Assembly: GCF_030551255.1 (NCBI RefSeq)
Contig: NZ_CP130630.1
Coordinates: 11,159,001-11,223,000, forward strand
DNA: 64,000 nucleotides
Reading direction: 5' to 3'
Source of the DNA: Streptomyces sp. NL15-2K
GTDB taxonomy: Bacteria > Actinomycetota > Actinomycetes > Streptomycetales > Streptomycetaceae
A program made the position numbers and the translations under genes. The notes below the pieces were generated by a model. The model saw only the letters and a list, made by a program, of their open reading frames with translations. It was not told the origin of the DNA and ran no database searches. Below are positions 1 to 9,129 of the stretch, piece after piece; position 1 is the stretch's first letter, and the number at the start of each line of letters is the position of its first letter.

Positions 1-995
1 AGATCGGCGCCGTGCACGCCGTCGACGGCATCGACTTCACGGTCGGCGCGGGGCGCTCGCTGGGCCTGGTCGGCGAGTCCGGGTGCGGCAAGTCGACCAC
101 GGGCCGCCTGGTCACCCGGCTACTGGAACCCACGGCCGGCACCGTCGTGTTCGACGGCGAGGACATCACCCACAGGCCCGAAGCCAGGATGAAGGAGGCG
201 CGCCGGAACCTCCAGATGATCTTCCAGGACCCGTACTCGTCGTTGAACCCCCGGCACACCGTCGGCACCATCGTCGAGACGCCGATGAAGCTCAACGGCA
301 TCAACCCGCCGCAGGGCCACAAGCGGCGGGCCCAGGAACTGCTGGAGACGGTGGGCCTCAACCCCGAGCACTACAACCGCTACCCGAACGAGTTCTCCGG
401 CGGTCAGCGGCAGCGCATCGGCATCGCCCGGGCCCTCGCCCTCAGGCCGAAGCTCATCGTGGCCGACGAACCGGTCTCCGCGCTGGACGTGTCCATCCAG
501 GCCCAGATCGTCAACCTGCTGCAGGACCTCCAGCGGGAGTTCGGCATCGCGTTCGTCTTCATCGCCCACGACCTCGCCGTCGTCCGTCACTTCTGCGAGC
601 GTGTCGCGGTGATGTACCTCGGGAAGATCGTCGAGGTCGCCGACCGGCAGGCGCTCTACACCCGACCCCGGCACCCCTACACGCACGCACTGCTGTCCGC
701 CGTCCCCGAGGCCGACCCGGACGGCACCCGGCGGCGCGAACGCATCCGCCTGGCGGGCGACGTGCCCTCCCCGGTCGACCCGCCGTCCGGCTGCCGCTTC
801 CGTACCCGCTGCTGGAAGGCCCAGGACAAGTGCGCGGCCGAGGAACCGCCCCTGGTCCGCCTGACGGGCAACAACGAAGGGCACTTGACGGCCTGTCACT
901 TTCCCGAGGAACCGACGATCGAGGCGCGCGACGAGGACATCGTCCTCGACCCGGCGGTCACGGGGCGTGAGGAGACTTCGGCGGGTACGGCGTAA
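1..995 (+). CDS. Oligopeptide/dipeptide ABC transporter ATP-binding protein (DppF/OppF type), 5' end missing
   Basis: Cytoplasmic ATPase that powers a peptide-type importer. The reading frame is open from the window edge, and the first possible start in view (GTG at 12) lies just before the Walker A loop GESGCGKST (residues 21-29 from that GTG), so the true N-terminus is upstream. The signature [13 protein letters not shown] (about residue 130), Walker B VADEP (about 151) and the switch His in IAHDLAVV follow in order. The C-terminal extension with [14 protein letters not shown] and a further Cys is the oligo/dipeptide-ABC tail. Permease and binding-protein genes are presumably to the left. 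The 3' end overlaps the convergent kinase-like gene by 38 bp. The substrate cannot be read from the sequence. Confidence 0.93.
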   Translation, partial: IGAVHAVDGIDFTVGAGRSLGLVGESGCGKSTTGRLVTRLLEPTAGTVVFDGEDITHRPEARMKEARRNLQMIFQDPYSSLNPRHTVGTIVETPMKLNGINPPQGHKRRAQELLETVGLNPEHYNRYPNEFSGGQRQRIGIARALALRPKLIVADEPVSALDVSIQAQIVNLLQDLQREFGIAFVFIAHDLAVVRHFCERVAVMYLGKIVEVADRQALYTRPRHPYTHALLSAVPEADPDGTRRRERIRLAGDVPSPVDPPSGCRFRTRCWKAQDKCAAEEPPLVRLTGNNEGHLTACHFPEEPTIEARDEDIVLDPAVTGREETSAGTA

Positions 996-1995
996 GCCTG
1001 CTCTCTTCCTGGAACCGCCGATTGAACTCGCCCATCACGGTGGCCGCTTGGGCGTGCCGCGCGATGACGTCGGCGGCGGCCTTGGGAATCCCCTCCGGCA
1101 GCGCACCGTCGGCGCACGCGCGGATGAAGGCGTCCCGCTCCTGCCCCCAGTACCCGTACAGGTCGGTGACGAGCCAGACGACCAGGTACGAGCGGGTGTA
1201 GGCGCGATCGTAGCCGCGGTGCCGGTCGACGAAGTCGCGTTCCTCGGACGTCAGGCGGTAGTGCGTGGAGAGGGAGAGGCCGTAGTCGGTGAGGTAGAGC
1301 TGCCTGCCATCGGTGAGGATGTTCTTGAAGTGGGCGTCGAGGTGCAGCAGTTCGTGCTCATGCAGAAAGGAGACGACGTCCTCCAGTCCCTGTTCGACCA
1401 GGGGGACGGCGGCGTCCGCGTCACCGGCTTCGAGGCGGGTTTCGAGCCAGTCGTGGAGGGTGTGCGGGATGTACTCCAGGAACAGTGTCAGGCTCGCGGA
1501 CGCCGTCCGCCGGGCCTCGATGCGCTCGCGGACCTGCGGGGTGCCGCCCCAGTAGGCGACGGCCCGTTCCACGTCGGCCAGTTCGTCCGGGAGAGGGCGC
1601 GGGGTGTCCGGCAGGACCCGCCAGTGGTGCATCAGCGGGAAGCCGGCGAACCGGTCGGCGAGCACCCAGTTCGTGGTCATCGTGTGCGCGGCGAGTTCCC
1701 GCCAGGCGCCGAGGCCGGGGCTGGCGACGAGCCCGATGCCGTAGTGGAAGAAGGGCGGCAGGCCGAAGACGTTGGCGGTGGAGCGGACGTGCTCGGGCAG
1801 CAGTTCGGTGTCGGTGAGCGATACACGTTTCACGAAGACCCGGACGCCGTCGACCTCGATCAGCGTCGAACGTCCGCCGATCCCCGAGCCGTTCGGCGTG
1901 CCCGATGCCACCAGGTCCGCGAGTTCCCGGTCGCTGAGGAGGGAGAGGGCGGTGGCGACGTCGGTGTGGCGGCCGATGCGTGCGTCACTGGGCAT
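958..1995 (-). CDS. Protein-kinase-fold protein, atypical
   Basis: A 345-residue soluble protein with eukaryotic-like kinase features in order: a glycine-rich stretch GIGGRST, a VFVKR segment that could carry the ATP-binding Lys, a catalytic loop [11 protein letters not shown] (HRD replaced by HLD, Asn kept) and TDYG in place of DFG. It has no membrane segment and no sensor domain, so it is not a typical PknB-type receptor. It could phosphorylate a protein or a small molecule. It is last in a minus-strand run with the MBL-fold gene (10-bp gap) and the dipeptidase gene. The fold is likely, but the substrate is unknown. Confidence 0.75.
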   Translation of the reverse strand: MPSDARIGRHTDVATALSLLSDRELADLVASGTPNGSGIGGRSTLIEVDGVRVFVKRVSLTDTELLPEHVRSTANVFGLPPFFHYGIGLVASPGLGAWRELAAHTMTTNWVLADRFAGFPLMHHWRVLPDTPRPLPDELADVERAVAYWGGTPQVRERIEARRTASASLTLFLEYIPHTLHDWLETRLEAGDADAAVPLVEQGLEDVVSFLHEHELLHLDAHFKNILTDGRQLYLTDYGLSLSTHYRLTSEERDFVDRHRGYDRAYTRSYLVVWLVTDLYGYWGQERDAFIRACADGALPEGIPKAAADVIARHAQAATVMGEFNRRFQEESRLTPYPPKSPHAP

Positions 1996-2005
1996 GAGCC
2001 CATCC

Positions 2006-2710
2006 TCAGTGATCAGGGCCGTACGTGTCCGCCGATCTCCGAAGTGCCGCCGAGGCCCCGCCGATCACCGGATCGCCGTGGCCGAAACAGGCCAGGTCCG
2101 CATCCAGCGCCGCCAGCCGGTGGAAGGAGGCCACCGCTTGGGCGCGGTCGAGGTTCAACACCCCGAGCATCACGGCCCCGTCGACCGGGGAGGCGGCGAC
2201 GGCGTCCCCGGTGAACAGCACGCCGTACTCCGGGAGGTGGACAGCGATACTGCCGTGCGTGTGCCCGGGGATGTGGAGGACGTGAGCTTCGCCGCCGAAG
2301 TCGAGCACCTCCCCGTCGGACAGTTCGGTGACCTTCGGCGGCCGCACGAAATCGCCCTGAGGCAGGTGCCGTAAGGCCTCCGCGTGGAGAGGGCGCTCCC
2401 AGTCCTCGAACACCGGTGGTGGGCCGGGGACTTCACCTCGTACGACCGGTGCGTCCAGGTGGTGGGCCAGCACCTCGGCGCCGGTCGCCGCGGCCAACTC
2501 GCCCGCCCCGCCGACGTGGTCCCAGTGGAAGTGGGTGAGCACGATCCGCCGTATGCGCCCGAGCGTGCCCGCGAGAGCGTCGACTGCCGCACCGGAGCCC
2601 GGCGGACCGGCATCGATCAAGGTCAACTCGTCGCCGTCGCGCCAGAGGTAGGCCTGACCGACCGGGAAGCGCAGGAGCTGCAGGCGCGGGAGGAGCTCGA
2701 TGACGTCCAT
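2006..2710 (-). CDS. MBL-fold metallo-hydrolase
   Basis: A 234-residue metallo-beta-lactamase-fold hydrolase. It shows the metal-binding motif HFHWDHVGG (about residues 60-68), a second metal His in GHTHGS, the bridging Asp in LFTGDAV and a terminal GHGDPV. No signal peptide is present, so it is probably cytoplasmic. The family includes glyoxalase II, lactonases and many uncharacterised esterases, and nothing here picks one of them. It lies between the M20 dipeptidase (60-bp gap) and the kinase-like gene on the same strand. Confidence 0.88.
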   Translation of the reverse strand: MDVIELLPRLQLLRFPVGQAYLWRDGDELTLIDAGPPGSGAAVDALAGTLGRIRRIVLTHFHWDHVGGAGELAAATGAEVLAHHLDAPVVRGEVPGPPPVFEDWERPLHAEALRHLPQGDFVRPPKVTELSDGEVLDFGGEAHVLHIPGHTHGSIAVHLPEYGVLFTGDAVAASPVDGAVMLGVLNLDRAQAVASFHRLAALDADLACFGHGDPVIGGASAALRRSADTYGPDH

Positions 2711-2770
2711 GGGACGACCGTAAGAGGACCCCCGCCGGGTGACGAGGGCCCTCTGCTCTCGGCAGAGCCG

Positions 2771-4126
2771 TCAGCTCGCCGCGTAGTTGCGCAGGAACAG
2801 CGCCTCCGCCACCGAGAGCCGCTCCAGCTCCTCGGGGGACACGCTCTCGTTGACCGCGTGGATCTGGGCTTCCGGCTCGCTCAGGCCTATGAGCAGGATC
2901 TCCGCGCGCGGGTAGAGGGCGGCGAGGGTGTTGCACAGCGGGATGGAGCCGCCCTGGCCGGCGTACTGCATCTCCTGGCCCGGGTAGGCGACCGCCATCG
3001 CCTCTGCCATCGCCGCGTACGCCGGGCTGGTCGTGTCCGCGCTGAAGGGCTGCCCCTGGCCGATCTGCTCGGTGCGCACCCGGGCGCCCCATGGCGTGTG
3101 CGTCTCCAGGTGGGCCTGCAGCAGCTTGGTCGCCTCCGCCGCGTCCACGCCCGGCGGCACCCGCAGGCTGACCAGCGCACGGGCGCTCGCCTGCACGGAC
3201 GGGGTGGCGCCGACGACCGGCGGGCAGTCGATGCCGAGCACCGTGACGGCCGGGCGCGCCCAGATGCGGTCGGCGACCGTGCCGTCACCGATCAGCCGCA
3301 CGCCGTCCAGGACCTTGGCGTCCTTGCGGAACTGCTCCTCGTCGTACCGCAGTCCGTCCCACCGCGTCTCGGGAGTGAGCCCGTCGACGGTCGTCGAACC
3401 GTCCTCGGCGCGCAGCGAGTCCAGTACGCGGATGAGCGCGGCCAGCGCGTCGGGGGCGGCGCCGCCGAACTGGCCGGAGTGCAGGTTGCCCGCGAGCGTG
3501 TCGATCCGCACGCGGACCAGGGTCATGCCGCGCAGCGTGGCGGTGACCGTCGGCAGACCCACACGGAAGTTGCCCGCGTCGCCGATGACGATGGTGTCGG
3601 CCTCCAGCAGGTCGGGGTGCTCCTCGGCGTACCGCTCCAGGCCGCCGGTGCCCATCTCCTCCGAACCCTCGGCGATGACCTTGACGTGGACCGGGACGCC
3701 GCCGTTCGCCCTCAGCGCACGCAGGGCCAGCAGGTGCATGAGCACGCCGCCCTTGCAGTCGGCGGCCCCGCGCCCGTACCAGCGGCCGTCCCGCTCGGTC
3801 AGTTCGAAGGGCGGGGTGGCCCACGCGGTCTCGTCCAGCGGCGGCTGCACGTCGTAGTGGGCGTAGAGCAGGACCGTCCTCGCACCCTCGGGGCCGGCCA
3901 GGTAGCCGTACACGGACTGCGTGCCGTCGGGGGTGTCGAGCAGGGCCACGTCCTCGAAGCCCTCGGCGCGCAGCGCGTCGGCGACCCAGCGGGCGGCGCC
4001 CTCGCTCTCGCTCCTGGGGAACTGGTCGAAGTCCGCCACCGACTTGAAGGCCACCAGCTCGGTGAGCTCCGCCTTCGCCCTGGGCATCAGCGAGGCGACG
4101 GTCTCGGCGACCGGATGCGACGACAT
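2771..4126 (-). CDS. M20 family zinc dipeptidase/metallopeptidase
   Basis: A 451-residue M20/M28-type zinc peptidase, probably a cytoplasmic dipeptidase. Seen in order: LYAHYDVQP (metal His and catalytic Asp), GRGAADCKGG with the bridging Asp, EGSEEMG with the catalytic Glu, a dimerisation insert containing NLHSGQFGG, and a C-terminal metal-binding region. The ATG at 4126 is preferred over the in-frame GTG six bases upstream because AAGGAG ends seven bases before the ATG. The family cleaves dipeptides such as Xaa-Ala or carnosine. Substrate preference cannot be inferred here. Confidence 0.92.
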   Translation of the reverse strand: MSSHPVAETVASLMPRAKAELTELVAFKSVADFDQFPRSESEGAARWVADALRAEGFEDVALLDTPDGTQSVYGYLAGPEGARTVLLYAHYDVQPPLDETAWATPPFELTERDGRWYGRGAADCKGGVLMHLLALRALRANGGVPVHVKVIAEGSEEMGTGGLERYAEEHPDLLEADTIVIGDAGNFRVGLPTVTATLRGMTLVRVRIDTLAGNLHSGQFGGAAPDALAALIRVLDSLRAEDGSTTVDGLTPETRWDGLRYDEEQFRKDAKVLDGVRLIGDGTVADRIWARPAVTVLGIDCPPVVGATPSVQASARALVSLRVPPGVDAAEATKLLQAHLETHTPWGARVRTEQIGQGQPFSADTTSPAYAAMAEAMAVAYPGQEMQYAGQGGSIPLCNTLAALYPRAEILLIGLSEPEAQIHAVNESVSPEELERLSVAEALFLRNYAAS

Positions 4127-4284
4127 GGGCACGCTCCTTGTGGGTGCGACGTTGTACCGATGAGTGCCGCCGATCCTGCCACAGCGGTTCGGGACGGCGG
4201 TCCGCCCAGTGGCCTGGGGCGACGTCCGCCGTAGGATGCGGGAGACAGGTGCGGCAGCGGCTTGATCGGGAGCAGTAGACCATC

Positions 4285-5559
4285 GTGAGCAGCGAGAACT
4301 CTTCGGCGGACGACGACGTGCAGCGGGTGTGGGACGTCGTCGTGGTGGGCGCGGGACCCGCGGGGGCTTCGGCCGCCTACGCGGCGGCGGTCGCGGGACG
4401 GCGTGTGCTGGTGCTGGAGAAGGCGGAGCTGCCGCGCTACAAGACGTGCGGCGGCGGCATCATCGGCCCGTCGCGCGACTCCCTGCCACCCGGCTTCGAG
4501 CTGCCGTTCCGCGACCGGGTGCACGCGGTCACCTTCTCGCACAACGGCCGCTTCACCCGCACTCGCCGCTCCAGGCAGATGCTGTTCGGCCTGATCAACC
4601 GGCCCGAGTTCGACCAGCAGCTGGTCGAGCACGCGCAGAAGGCCGGGGCGCAGCTGCGTACGGGCGTCACCGTCCAACGGGTCGAGCAGCACGGATCGTC
4701 CGTGCCGGACCGGCGCACGGTCGCGGTCGTCCTGCAGGGCGGCGAGACGCTGCTCGCGCGGGCGGTCGTCGGCGCCGACGGCAGCGCCAGCCGCATAGGA
4801 GCGCACGTCGGCGTCAAGCTCGACCAGGTGGATCTCGGCCTGGAGGCGGAGATCCCGGTGCCGGAGACGGTCGCCGAGGACTGGAAGGGGCGGGTGCTCA
4901 TCGACTGGGGCCCGATGCCCGGGAGCTACGGCTGGGTGTTCCCGAAGGGCGACACGCTGACCGTCGGGGTGATCTCGGCGCGTGGCGAAGGCGCCGCGAC
5001 CAAGCGGTACTTGGAGGACTTCGTCGCCCGGCTCGGCCTCGCGGGCTTCGAACCGAGCATCTCCTCGGGCCACTTGACCCGCTGCCGTGCCGACGACTCG
5101 CCGCTGTCGCGCGGGCGGGTTCTCGTCTGCGGAGACGCGGCGGGGCTTCTTGAGCCGTGGACCCGCGAGGGCATCTCGTTCGCGCTGCGCTCGGGGCGGC
5201 TCGCGGGGGAGTGGGCGGTACGGATCGCGGAGGCGCACGACGCCGTGGATGCCCGGCGTCAGGCTCTCAACTACGCCTTCGCGATCAAGGCGGGGCTGGG
5301 CGTCGAGATGGGCGTCGGCAAGAGCATGCTCGCGTTGTTCGAGCGGCGCCCCGGCCTCTTCCACGCGGCGCTGACGGGCCTCCGCCCCGCCTGGAAGGCG
5401 TTCATGGACATCACGCGCGGCGCCACCTCGCTGGGTGAGCTCGTCCGCACCCGACCCATCGCCCAGCGTGCCCTGACCGCGCTGGACAACCGCCGGGCCG
5501 CGAGCGCTGCGGGTGCCGCGGACGCCTCGGGTACATCGGGCGGTGAGGTCAGCTCGTGA
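4285..5559 (+). CDS. Geranylgeranyl-reductase-family FAD oxidoreductase
   Basis: A 424-residue flavoprotein of the geranylgeranyl reductase family. The N-terminal dinucleotide fold VVVVGAGPAGASAA, the LEKAELPRYKTCGGG segment typical of this family, GADGS, and the second FAD motif VCGDAAGLLEPWTREGI are all present. In Streptomyces such enzymes saturate isoprenoid chains (menaquinone or lipid tails) or act as general dehydrogenases. It starts at GTG 4285 after GGGAGCAG and is divergent from the dipeptidase gene. Its 3' end overlaps the convergent nitroreductase gene by 11 bp. The family call is firm and the exact substrate is not. Confidence 0.9.
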   Translation: MSSENSSADDDVQRVWDVVVVGAGPAGASAAYAAAVAGRRVLVLEKAELPRYKTCGGGIIGPSRDSLPPGFELPFRDRVHAVTFSHNGRFTRTRRSRQMLFGLINRPEFDQQLVEHAQKAGAQLRTGVTVQRVEQHGSSVPDRRTVAVVLQGGETLLARAVVGADGSASRIGAHVGVKLDQVDLGLEAEIPVPETVAEDWKGRVLIDWGPMPGSYGWVFPKGDTLTVGVISARGEGAATKRYLEDFVARLGLAGFEPSISSGHLTRCRADDSPLSRGRVLVCGDAAGLLEPWTREGISFALRSGRLAGEWAVRIAEAHDAVDARRQALNYAFAIKAGLGVEMGVGKSMLALFERRPGLFHAALTGLRPAWKAFMDITRGATSLGELVRTRPIAQRALTALDNRRAASAAGAADASGTSGGEVSS

Positions 5560-5998
5560 CCTCGACCCGGAAGACCGGGTGGTCGGGGGCGATGCGGCGC
5601 AGGTCGGCGTCGGGGGAGTCGGGACCGACTCCCTTGAAGAAGACGCCGACCTCGGCCTTCCAGCGCTTGAGGTAGGCGCGCAGGAGCGGAACCTTGTCGT
5701 CGTCGGCCACCTCGGTCGCGGTGAAAACCTCCGCGTTCTTGCCGAGGCGCAGCTCGCCGCCGCCGGCCGCGCGCATGTTGTGCGTCCACTGGACGTGGCC
5801 GCGCGGGGCGACCAGATACTGCTGTCCGTCGACGGTCAGCAGGTTCACGGGGGTGGTCCGCCACTCGCCGCTCTTGCGGCCGCGGACCGCCAGGACCCGC
5901 GAGCCCCAGACGCTGATGCCGCGGCGGGTCATCCAGGCCACCGCGCGGTTGAGAACGTGGACCGTGAACCAACCGGGCTTCTGGACGTGCGTGGACAT
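5549..5998 (-). CDS. Deazaflavin (F420)-dependent nitroreductase family protein
   Basis: About 149 residues, the usual length of the Ddn/FDOR-B family that uses cofactor F420H2. Family features are an N-terminal helix rich in aromatic residues, RGRKSGEWRTTPV, and YLVAPRG followed by WTHNMRAAG. The start at ATG 5998 is chosen because an AGGGGG ribosome site stands just before it, and the longer in-frame extension upstream runs through the operator array. The gene is divergent from a TetR regulator across a promoter region packed with palindromes, so it is the likely regulated target. It may detoxify nitro compounds or quinones (inference). Confidence 0.88.
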   Translation of the reverse strand: MSTHVQKPGWFTVHVLNRAVAWMTRRGISVWGSRVLAVRGRKSGEWRTTPVNLLTVDGQQYLVAPRGHVQWTHNMRAAGGGELRLGKNAEVFTATEVADDDKVPLLRAYLKRWKAEVGVFFKGVGPDSPDADLRRIAPDHPVFRVEVTS

Positions 5999-6028
5999 GG
6001 GGACCCCCTGCGTGTGAAAGAGCATCTG

Positions 6029-6152
6029 AAAGAGCGCCGCTCTTTTTTGTGAGCACTGCTCTCGCCCAGGAACATTGTGGACGAGGTCGGTGACCCAAAG
6101 CAAGAGCAGTGCTCTCTTTTATGTGCGCCGATCTGATCTGTGTGCAGTGCTC
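6029..6152. promoter_or_regulatory. Array of four operator-like palindromes (TetR targets)
   Basis: The space between the nitroreductase and TetR genes carries related palindromes: AAAGAGC-GCC-GCTCTTT (6029-6045), GAGCA-C-TGCTC (6051-6061), AGAGCA-G-TGCTCT (6103-6115) and a weaker GTGCA-G-TGCTC (6142-6152). Centres are about 19, 53 and 38 bp apart. Known biology: TetR proteins bind such palindromes as dimers in their own divergent promoters. Inference: this is the operator set of the adjacent regulator. The first copy is followed by T-rich sequence and could also form a hairpin. Confidence 0.7.
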
Positions 6153-6176
6153 TCGCTTCGTGGGACACTGGTCCGC

Positions 6177-6875
6177 ATGAGCAGCAACACCACGCACGGC
6201 GCCCGTGCCCGGGCCAGGATCGAGGTCACCGCCGCCATCAAGGACGAGGCACGCAGACAACTCGCCGCGGACGGCGCCGCCAAGCTCTCGCTGCGCGCCG
6301 TGGCCCGTGAGCTCGGCATGGTCTCCTCCGCGCTGTACCGCTACTTCCCCAGCCGCGACGACCTGCTGACCGCCCTCATCATCGACGCCTACGACTCCCT
6401 CGGCCAGAGCGCCGAGGCGGCGCACGAAGCAGTCGTCGAGGCCGGACACTCCCAGCGCTGGAGCGCGGTGTGCGAAGCCGTACGCGGCTGGGCCCTCGAG
6501 CACCCCCACGAATACGCCCTGATCTACGGATCGCCGGTCCCCGGCTACGCCGCCCCCAGGACCACCGTCCCGGCCGCCTCCCGCGTCGGCCTCCTCCTCA
6601 TCGGCATCCTGCGCGACGCCCACCAGGGGCCCGGCCTGGCCAAGCCTCCACTGCCGGCCGACCTGCGCCCCGAGGCCGAACGGATGGCCGCCGACCTCGC
6701 CCCCGACCTCCCACCCGAGACGGTCACGGCACTCGTCGCGGCCTGGGCCCAGCTGTACGGGCTGATCGGATTCGAGCTGTTCGGCCAGTTCAACCGGGTC
6801 GTGGCGGACCGGACGACGTTCTTCCGGCATGCGGCGGCCCAACTCGCCCACGGTGTGGGTCTGGTGTCCCCCTGA
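6177..6875 (+). CDS. TetR/AcrR family transcriptional regulator
   Basis: A 232-residue repressor. The N-terminal HTH reads AAKLSLRAVARELGMVSSALYRYFPSRDDLLTALI, and the C-terminal ligand domain matches the TetR_C group found with WHG-type regulators. ATG 6177 is chosen because the HTH begins the expected ~40 residues later and an in-frame extension upstream would cross the operators. There is no Shine-Dalgarno sequence. A GACACT hexamer ends seven bases before the ATG, which would suit a leaderless transcript. It probably represses itself and the divergent nitroreductase. Confidence 0.93.
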   Translation: MSSNTTHGARARARIEVTAAIKDEARRQLAADGAAKLSLRAVARELGMVSSALYRYFPSRDDLLTALIIDAYDSLGQSAEAAHEAVVEAGHSQRWSAVCEAVRGWALEHPHEYALIYGSPVPGYAAPRTTVPAASRVGLLLIGILRDAHQGPGLAKPPLPADLRPEAERMAADLAPDLPPETVTALVAAWAQLYGLIGFELFGQFNRVVADRTTFFRHAAAQLAHGVGLVSP

Positions 6876-6879
6876 GGGC

Positions 6880-6903
6880 GACGTACTTCGCGGGGAGTAC
6901 GTC
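6880..6903. promoter_or_regulatory. Perfect inverted repeat upstream of the two-component operon
   Basis: Arms GACGTACT and AGTACGTC with an 8-bp spacer, about 50 bp before the histidine kinase. The spacing between arms suits a dimeric NarL-type response regulator, which would mean autoregulation. It directly follows the TetR stop codon, so a termination role cannot be excluded, although no T-run follows. Confidence 0.5.
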
Positions 6904-6959
6904 TGATCACCGCGCTCGGCTGACGCCGCCGGGGGCCGTCGGCGTCTAGCGTGGCTGAC

Positions 6960-8204
6960 ATGGACGAGCAGCGCGTACGCGGGGGCCCGCCTCACTGGTG
7001 GCGGCACGGGCCGCCGTGGTGGAACCGCTGGGCCACCGGGGACACGGAGGAGCAGCGTCCGCGGTGGCCCTGGCGGTCCACCGCGCTGCTCACGGTCTTC
7101 GTGCTCGCCGGCTCGAACTACGCGGCCGAGCAGCAGGTCGGCGAGAAGGCCGCTCTCGACCCCTTCGCGCGCATGCTGCTGCTCGTGGCGGGCGTGCTGC
7201 TGCTGTGGCGACTGCGGTATCCGGTGCTCGTGGTGTTCGGCACGGCGGCGGCCGCCATGCTCTACCGGGGCGCCGGATACCCGTACGGACCGATCTTCCT
7301 CACCGTGGCCCTGAGCTGCTTCAGCGCCATCGTCGCGGGGCACCGCAGGGCGGCCTGGGCGGCGCTGGGGATGCTCTGGGCCGGGCACGTCCTGGTGGCC
7401 CACTGGCTGTACCGGTGGCTGCCGCCGTCCGGGGACGACGCCGCCTCCTGGGGGCAGGAGGTCGTCGTCGCCACCTGGATGGTGGCGATCCTCGCGGTGT
7501 CGGAGCTGGCCCGCACCCGGCGCGAGCAGTGGGCGCGTGAGCGGGCCGAGCGGGCGCAGGCCGCTCGGCGGCGCGCCGACGAGGAGCGGCTGCGCATCGC
7601 ACGCGAGCTGCACGACGTTCTCGCGCACAGCATCTCGGTGATCAACGTGCAGGCCGGTGTCGGCCTCGCCCTCCTCGACACCGACCCCGAGCAGGCGCGC
7701 ACGGCGCTCACCACCATCAAGGCCGCCAGCAAGGAGGCGCTGGGCGAGGTCCGCCAGGTCCTCGACACGCTGCGCACCCCCGGTGACGCGCCGCGCGCGC
7801 CGGCGCCCGGCCTCGACCGGCTGCCCGAACTCGTGGAGCAGGCGGCGGGCGCGGGCCTCACGGTCGAGGTGGAGGGGAAGCCGCCCCGCCTGCCACCCGG
7901 GACGGACCTCGCGGCCTTCCGCATCGTCCAGGAGGCGCTCACCAACGTCGTACGGCATTCCGGTTCGCGGCACGCGCGCGTGCACCTCGATCACGGCGAC
8001 GGGACGACGCTACGGCTGCGTATCGACGACGACGGACCCGCTACCGGCGCCGACGCGGGCGGCAGCGGCAACGGTCTGGCCGGAATGCGGGAGCGGGCCG
8101 CCGCACTGGGTGGCACGATCGAGGCGGGCCCGCGTGCCGACGGAGGGTTCCGGGTGCTGGCCGTGCTGCCGCTGAAGGTGAAGCCCAAGGAGGACGACCG
8201 GTGA
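6960..8204 (+). CDS. NarL-type two-component sensor histidine kinase
   Basis: A membrane sensor kinase of about 414 residues. Four to five hydrophobic segments follow a Trp/Pro-rich N-terminus, then a charged coiled linker, the HisKA_3 box RIARELHDVLAHSISVINVQ with the phospho-accepting His, and an HATPase domain (FRIVQEALTNVVRHS, DDDGP, GNGLAGMRERAAALGG). The start could be GTG 6951 or ATG 6960. I prefer 6960 because a TAGCGT hexamer (6947-6952) lies seven bases before it, as in leaderless mRNAs, and overlaps the GTG. Its stop overlaps the response regulator start. The signal is unknown. Confidence 0.93.
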   Translation: MDEQRVRGGPPHWWRHGPPWWNRWATGDTEEQRPRWPWRSTALLTVFVLAGSNYAAEQQVGEKAALDPFARMLLLVAGVLLLWRLRYPVLVVFGTAAAAMLYRGAGYPYGPIFLTVALSCFSAIVAGHRRAAWAALGMLWAGHVLVAHWLYRWLPPSGDDAASWGQEVVVATWMVAILAVSELARTRREQWARERAERAQAARRRADEERLRIARELHDVLAHSISVINVQAGVGLALLDTDPEQARTALTTIKAASKEALGEVRQVLDTLRTPGDAPRAPAPGLDRLPELVEQAAGAGLTVEVEGKPPRLPPGTDLAAFRIVQEALTNVVRHSGSRHARVHLDHGDGTTLRLRIDDDGPATGADAGGSGNGLAGMRERAAALGGTIEAGPRADGGFRVLAVLPLKVKPKEDDR

Positions 8205-8866
8205 TCCGTGTACTGCTCGCCGACGACCAGTCACTGGTGCGGGCCGGCTTCCGGGCGCTGCTCGACGCGCAGCCGGACATCGAGGTGGCGGGGGAGGCCT
8301 CCGACGGCGAGGAGGCGCTGCGCAAGGTGCGCGAACTGCGTCCCGATGTCGTGCTGATGGACATCCGCATGCCGCTGCTGGACGGTCTGGCCGCGACGCG
8401 GCGGATCACCGAGGACTCCGGGCTGGCGGAGGTGAAGGTGGTCATGCTCACCACCTTCGAACTCGACGAGTACGTCTTCGAGGCGATCCGCTCGGGCGCC
8501 TCCGGCTTCCTGGTCAAGGACACCGAGCCGGAGGAACTCCTGCGCGCCGTGCGGGCGGTGGTCGGCGGCGACGCGCTGCTGTCACCCGGTGTGACCCGCC
8601 GGCTGATCTCGGAGTTCGCCGCCCGCTCCAAGGAGCCCGCGGCCGCCGACGCGCTCGCCGCACTCACCGAGCGGGAACGGGAGGTGATGGCCCTGGTCGG
8701 CATCGGCCTGTCCAACGAGGAGATCGCCCGCCGTCTGGTGGTCAGCCCGCTCACCGCGAAGACCCACGTCAGCCGCACGATGGTCAAACTGGGCGCCCGG
8801 GACCGCGCCCAACTCGTCGTCCTGGCCTACGAGTCGGGGCTGGTCCGGCCGGGCTGGCTGGGCTGA
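8201..8866 (+). CDS. NarL/LuxR family response regulator
   Basis: A 221-residue DNA-binding regulator paired with the preceding kinase (GTGA overlap). The receiver domain carries the acidic pocket LLADDQ, the phospho-acceptor Asp in VVLMDIRMP (about residue 54), TTF and the conserved Lys in LVKDTEPEELL. The C-terminal LuxR HTH is LTEREREVMALVGIGLSNEEIARRL with the recognition helix SPLTAKTHVSRTMVKL. It probably binds the inverted repeat upstream of its own operon. The 3' end overlaps the small convergent DUF6332 gene by 40 bp. Confidence 0.95.
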   Translation: MIRVLLADDQSLVRAGFRALLDAQPDIEVAGEASDGEEALRKVRELRPDVVLMDIRMPLLDGLAATRRITEDSGLAEVKVVMLTTFELDEYVFEAIRSGASGFLVKDTEPEELLRAVRAVVGGDALLSPGVTRRLISEFAARSKEPAAADALAALTEREREVMALVGIGLSNEEIARRLVVSPLTAKTHVSRTMVKLGARDRAQLVVLAYESGLVRPGWLG

Positions 8867-9111
8867 GCCGTCCGCCGGAAACGGATCAGGACGCTGACCA
8901 CCCGGGCGAAGAAGAGGACGGGGGCGAGGACGAGACCCGTGCGGAGCAGCACCACCGCCAGGGTGTCCGGCAATTCGAAGAGCAGCGCCGGACCGGCGAC
9001 CGCCCCGAACACGACCGCCGCCGCGAACAGCGCACTGCACAGCGCGTATCCGATCTCCACGGTGATCGCGTCCCGCTCTGCCTGACTGCGCCGTCCCCCG
9101 TAGCCCGTCAT
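8827..9111 (-). CDS. DUF6332 family small membrane protein
   Basis: A 94-residue protein that begins MTGYGGRRSQAERDAITVEI, the conserved opening of a short streptomycete family (DUF6332). Two hydrophobic helices follow (about residues 22-45 and 50-75), then a basic, polar tail. Function is unknown. The coding 3' end runs 40 bp into the convergent response regulator gene. The start is the ATG at 9111, with no clear ribosome site. Confidence 0.8.
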   Translation of the reverse strand: MTGYGGRRSQAERDAITVEIGYALCSALFAAAVVFGAVAGPALLFELPDTLAVVLLRTGLVLAPVLFFARVVSVLIRFRRTAQPSQPGRTSPDS

Positions 9112-9129
9112 CCCGGCAGTCTCACAAAC

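Noticed and set aside
2751..2767. Hairpin CTCTGC-TCTCG-GCAGAG between the dipeptidase and the MBL-fold gene
   Set aside because: A six-base stem without a T-run in a GC-rich genome is too weak to call a terminator.
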